This document shows positions 6,094-8,117 of a DNA stretch of 8,117 bases, in pieces. The position numbers were made by a program, and so were the translations under genes. The stretch's first letter is position 1, and every line of letters begins with the position of its first letter. The stretch is from Planctomycetales bacterium (lineage in GTDB: Bacteria > Planctomycetota > Planctomycetia > Gemmatales > Gemmataceae), in contig JAGVLI010000747.1 in the NCBI GenBank assembly GCA_020054355.1, positions 1 to 8,117 on the forward strand, read 5' to 3'. The notes beneath the pieces are model-generated. The model saw nothing but the letters and a program-made list of their open reading frames with translations, ran no database searches and had not been told where the DNA came from.

Positions 6094-7608
6094 ATGCGCC
6101 ATTGCACGATTGCCATTTTGGTCGGTCTCGGCCTCTGGGCCGGCAACGCCCACGCCCAGCAGCCGCCCCAGGTCCGGCCCGGCTCGAAAGCCTTCACCGA
6201 ATCGGGCATCCTCGGCGAGATGCTGACGCTGCTGGCCCGGATCGCGGGCGCGAATGCCACGCATCGGGCTTCGCTGAGCGGCACGCAGATCGCCTGGGGG
6301 GCGCTGGTGAAGGGCGAGATCGACTGCTACGTCGATTACACCGGCACCATCCGCAAGGAAATGCTGCCCGGCCGCGACCTGCCGACCGAGGATGCCTTGC
6401 GGAATGCGCTGGCCGAACAGGGCATCCGCATGAGCCGGCCGCTGGGCTTCGCCAATACCTATGCCATCGGCATGAAGAAGGACAAGGCCGACCGGTTGGG
6501 CATCCGCAAGGTCTCCGACCTGAAGAAACATCCGGAGCTGAAGTTCGGCTTCACCGCCGAGTTCCTCGACCGGGCCGACGGCTGGCCCGGCCTGCGCGCC
6601 CACTATCAGCTGCCGCAGACCAGCGCCCGGGGCATGGAGCACGCCCTGGCCTACGAAAGCCTGGAAACCGGCAGCATCGACGCCACCGACCTCTACTCCA
6701 CCGACGCCAAGATTCGCACGCACGACCTGCAAGTGCTGACCGACGACTTGCACTATTTTCCCAACTACGATGCGGTCCTGCTCTACCGTGCCGACCTGGA
6801 GCAACGCGCCCCGCAAGTGGTGACCGCGCTGCGTCAGCTGGAAGGCCGGATCAGCGAGCGCGACATGGTGGAGCTGAATTCCCGCGTCGAGCTGGACAAG
6901 GCGCCGGAAGTGCAAGCAGCCGCCGACTTCCTGCGCAAGCTCGGCCTGCTGCGGCCCGAGGATCAAATGTACGTGCGGATCGAAGGCCCGGCCGCCCGGC
7001 TCTGGCGGCTGACCGAGCAGCATCTGTTCCTGTCGGCGGTTTCGTTGCTCGCCGCCATCGTCGTGGCGCTGCCGCTGGGCATTCTCTCGGCCTATCGGCC
7101 GGCGGTGGGGCAAGTGATCCTGGGGACGGCCGGCGTCTTGCAGACCATTCCGTCCATCGCGCTGCTGGTCTTCATGATTCCGTTCCTGGGCATCGGCCCG
7201 GCCCCGGCCATCGCCGCGCTGTTTCTCTACAGCATCCTGCCGATCGTGCGCAATACCCATGCGGGCCTGACCGACATCCCGTTGCCGTTGCGCGAATCGG
7301 CGGAAGCGCTGGGACTGCCCGGCTTCGCCCGCCTCTGGCGGATCGAGCTGCCGATGGCGGCGCGGACCATCCTGGCCGGCATCAAGACGGCGGCGGTCAT
7401 CAACGTCGGCACCGCCACGCTCGGCGGTTTCATCGGCGCTGGCGGCTACGGCGAGCTGATCTTCACCGGACTCTACAAGGACGACAAGGCGCTGATCCTG
7501 CAAGGGGCCATCCCGACCGCCCTGCTGGCGTTGCTGGTGCAAGGCGTGTTCGAGCTGGCGGAACGCTGGCTGGTGCCGTTGGGCTTACGGCTGAAGCCGG
7601 CGGCGTGA
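6094..7608 (+). CDS. Fused substrate-binding protein and permease of an osmoprotectant-type ABC importer
   Basis: The chain is 504 residues. A signal peptide of about 21 residues ends at AHA. An OpuAC/OsmF-type binding domain (about 28-290) follows, with GSKAFTESG (30-38), DYTGT (81-85), LGFANTYAIGM (117-127), YSTDAKI (201-207) and FPNYDAVLLYR, all typical of proteins that bind betaine, choline, carnitine or related amines. A membrane domain (about 305-490) of the BPD_transp_1 type follows, with several hydrophobic helices and the EAA loop ESAEALGLPGFARLWRIELP (401-420), which docks onto the ATPase. The protein therefore supplies both the extracytoplasmic receptor and the channel, and pairs with the ATPase immediately upstream to make a complete importer, probably with two copies of each chain. 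The order is binding domain first, permease second; well-known fusions such as OpuABC/BusAB and EgtU have the permease first. The ligand is inferred only at family level, because I cannot assign the aromatic cage residues with certainty. Confidence 0.94.
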   Translation: MRHCTIAILVGLGLWAGNAHAQQPPQVRPGSKAFTESGILGEMLTLLARIAGANATHRASLSGTQIAWGALVKGEIDCYVDYTGTIRKEMLPGRDLPTEDALRNALAEQGIRMSRPLGFANTYAIGMKKDKADRLGIRKVSDLKKHPELKFGFTAEFLDRADGWPGLRAHYQLPQTSARGMEHALAYESLETGSIDATDLYSTDAKIRTHDLQVLTDDLHYFPNYDAVLLYRADLEQRAPQVVTALRQLEGRISERDMVELNSRVELDKAPEVQAAADFLRKLGLLRPEDQMYVRIEGPAARLWRLTEQHLFLSAVSLLAAIVVALPLGILSAYRPAVGQVILGTAGVLQTIPSIALLVFMIPFLGIGPAPAIAALFLYSILPIVRNTHAGLTDIPLPLRESAEALGLPGFARLWRIELPMAARTILAGIKTAAVINVGTATLGGFIGAGGYGELIFTGLYKDDKALILQGAIPTALLALLVQGVFELAERWLVPLGLRLKPAA

Positions 7609-7619
7609 GATCGAGGTTT

Positions 7620-7681
7620 TGTAGGTCAGGCTTTCCAGCCTGACGGGCTGCGGAGTGTCAGGCTGGAAAGCCTGACCTACA
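7620..7681. repeat. Perfect 25-bp palindromic element between the transporter and the radical SAM gene
   Basis: The arms 7620-7644 and 7657-7681 are exact reverse complements around a 12-nt loop. Each arm contains its own perfect hairpin: GTCAGGCT (7625-7632), TTCC, AGCCTGAC (7637-7644), and the mirror copy at 7657-7676. The unit thus occurs four times in alternating orientation and could form either one long hairpin or two short ones. It begins 11 nt after the permease stop. There is no T-tract on its downstream side, so terminator activity is uncertain. It is related to the palindrome at 5191-5252. Confidence 0.87.
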
Positions 7682-7687
7682 TCAGTT

Positions 7688-7691
7688 GAGG
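7688..7691 (+). promoter_or_regulatory. Ribosome binding site of the radical SAM gene
   Basis: GAGG lies 9 nt before the ATG at 7701 and only 6 nt after the palindrome at 7620-7681, so folding of the repeat in mRNA could influence access to it. Confidence 0.5.
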
Positions 7692-7700
7692 CAAACGTAC

Positions 7701-8117
7701 ATGAACGATCCACGGAAATCGCTGGAAATGACGGTGCCTTTGCACCGCGACCATCGGCGGCGCTTCGAGGACAACCTCTACGTCTACCCGGTGCTGTCGC
7801 GGCGCAGCAAGGGCGTCAGCCTGGGCATCAACCTGAATCCCGACAAGATCTGCAACTTCGATTGTGTCTATTGCCAGGTGGACCGCGCGACGCCGCCCAT
7901 CGTCCGGGACGTGGACGTACCCCGGCTGCTCGCTGAACTAGAGGCCCTGCTCGACCTGGTGCAAACCGGCGCGCTGTACGAGCACGAGCGCTTCCCGCAG
8001 ACCCCCGCGCCGCTGCGCCGCTTGAACGACATTGCCTTCTCCGGCGACGGCGAACCGACGACCTGCCCGGACTTTCTGCCCATCGTGCAAGCCGTCGCGG
8101 ACCTGAGATCGGAAGAG
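7701..8117 (+). CDS. Radical SAM domain protein, 5' part only
   Basis: The frame is open from the ATG at 7701 to the window end (139 codons) without a stop. It contains the radical SAM signature CNFDCVYC, with Cys51, Cys55 and Cys58 (CX3CX2C) to hold the [4Fe-4S] cluster that cleaves S-adenosylmethionine. It also has FSGDGEPT (113-120), equivalent to the GGEP SAM-binding motif. The preceding segment SKGVSLGINLNPDKI is typical of the COG0731-like group of Fe-S oxidoreductases; this subgroup call is tentative and the reaction is unknown. A GAGG ribosome binding site supports the start. Codons from 8106 (Arg136 onward) coincide with a sequencing adapter sequence, so genuine protein probably ends at Leu135 here. 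The substrate-determining C-terminal part is missing. The gene may be co-transcribed with the transporter across the palindrome, but a functional link is not evident. Confidence 0.9.
   Translation, partial: MNDPRKSLEMTVPLHRDHRRRFEDNLYVYPVLSRRSKGVSLGINLNPDKICNFDCVYCQVDRATPPIVRDVDVPRLLAELEALLDLVQTGALYEHERFPQTPAPLRRLNDIAFSGDGEPTTCPDFLPIVQAVADLRSEE
8106..8117 (+). other. Probable Illumina adapter remnant at the contig end
   Basis: The last 12 bases, AGATCGGAAGAG, are identical to the start of the common Illumina TruSeq adapter. A specific 12-base match at one fixed position is expected by chance about once in 17 million. I infer that the assembly retained untrimmed adapter and that the true genomic sequence ends near 8105. 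Confidence 0.85.

Noticed and set aside
5230..7542. Open frame of about 770 codons on the minus strand across the transporter genes
   Set aside because: Gln/Arg/Gly/His-rich composition with no recognisable domain, and it lies opposite two clear ABC transporter genes.
6102..7643. Open frame of about 513 codons in another plus-strand frame within the permease fusion
   Set aside because: Arg/Ala/Gly/His-rich and without motifs; a frame shadow of the binding protein-permease gene.

Overview
The window looks like a contig of GC-rich chromosomal DNA from a planctomycete, possibly a Gemmata-type lineage. The strongest evidence is the 849-residue protein encoded leftward from 4243 to 1694. It combines a planctomycete cytochrome C-like domain (PSCyt1), DUF1549 and DUF1553, an architecture found mainly in Planctomycetota and some Verrucomicrobiota. 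Dispersed palindromic repeats and weak or absent Shine-Dalgarno sites on several genes fit this. The genus assignment is inference.

Layout. Positions 1-255 hold no gene of their own. They hold a GC-rich inverted repeat with two perfect 25-nt outer arms (4-28 and 231-255), resembling a MITE or REPIN. Three leftward genes follow in what looks like one operon: the large PSCyt1/DUF1549/DUF1553 protein (4243-1694), a small YwqK/MORN-repeat protein (1636-1187) and a secreted or membrane-anchored protein of unknown function (1187-252). The last two overlap by one base in a TGATG junction. A divergent intergenic region (4244-4636) with a strongly AT-rich core (4441-4510) separates this operon from the rightward genes.

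Rightward genes. These are a 174-residue Trp/Cys-rich protein of unknown function (4637-5161), a two-gene ABC transporter of the osmoprotectant/glycine-betaine type (ATPase 5329-6060; fused substrate-binding protein plus permease 6094-7608), and the beginning of a radical SAM protein (from 7701). Two related palindromic elements, at 5191-5252 and 7620-7681, bracket the transporter pair. They share 18 of 24 arm positions and differ in a way that keeps both their long and short stems paired.

Function. The left operon probably makes an envelope-located c-type cytochrome-like protein plus two accessory proteins of unknown role. The transporter pair encodes a complete importer: one ATPase, with the binding protein and channel in a single chain. 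The radical SAM gene is cut by the window end. The last 12 bases (8106-8117) are identical to the start of the Illumina TruSeq adapter and are probably not genomic.

I see no CRISPR array, tRNA, rRNA, transposase, recognisable defence genes or prophage genes. The most unusual material is the repeat structure and the domain order of the transporter fusion; I do not see convincing evidence of a wholly new multi-gene system.
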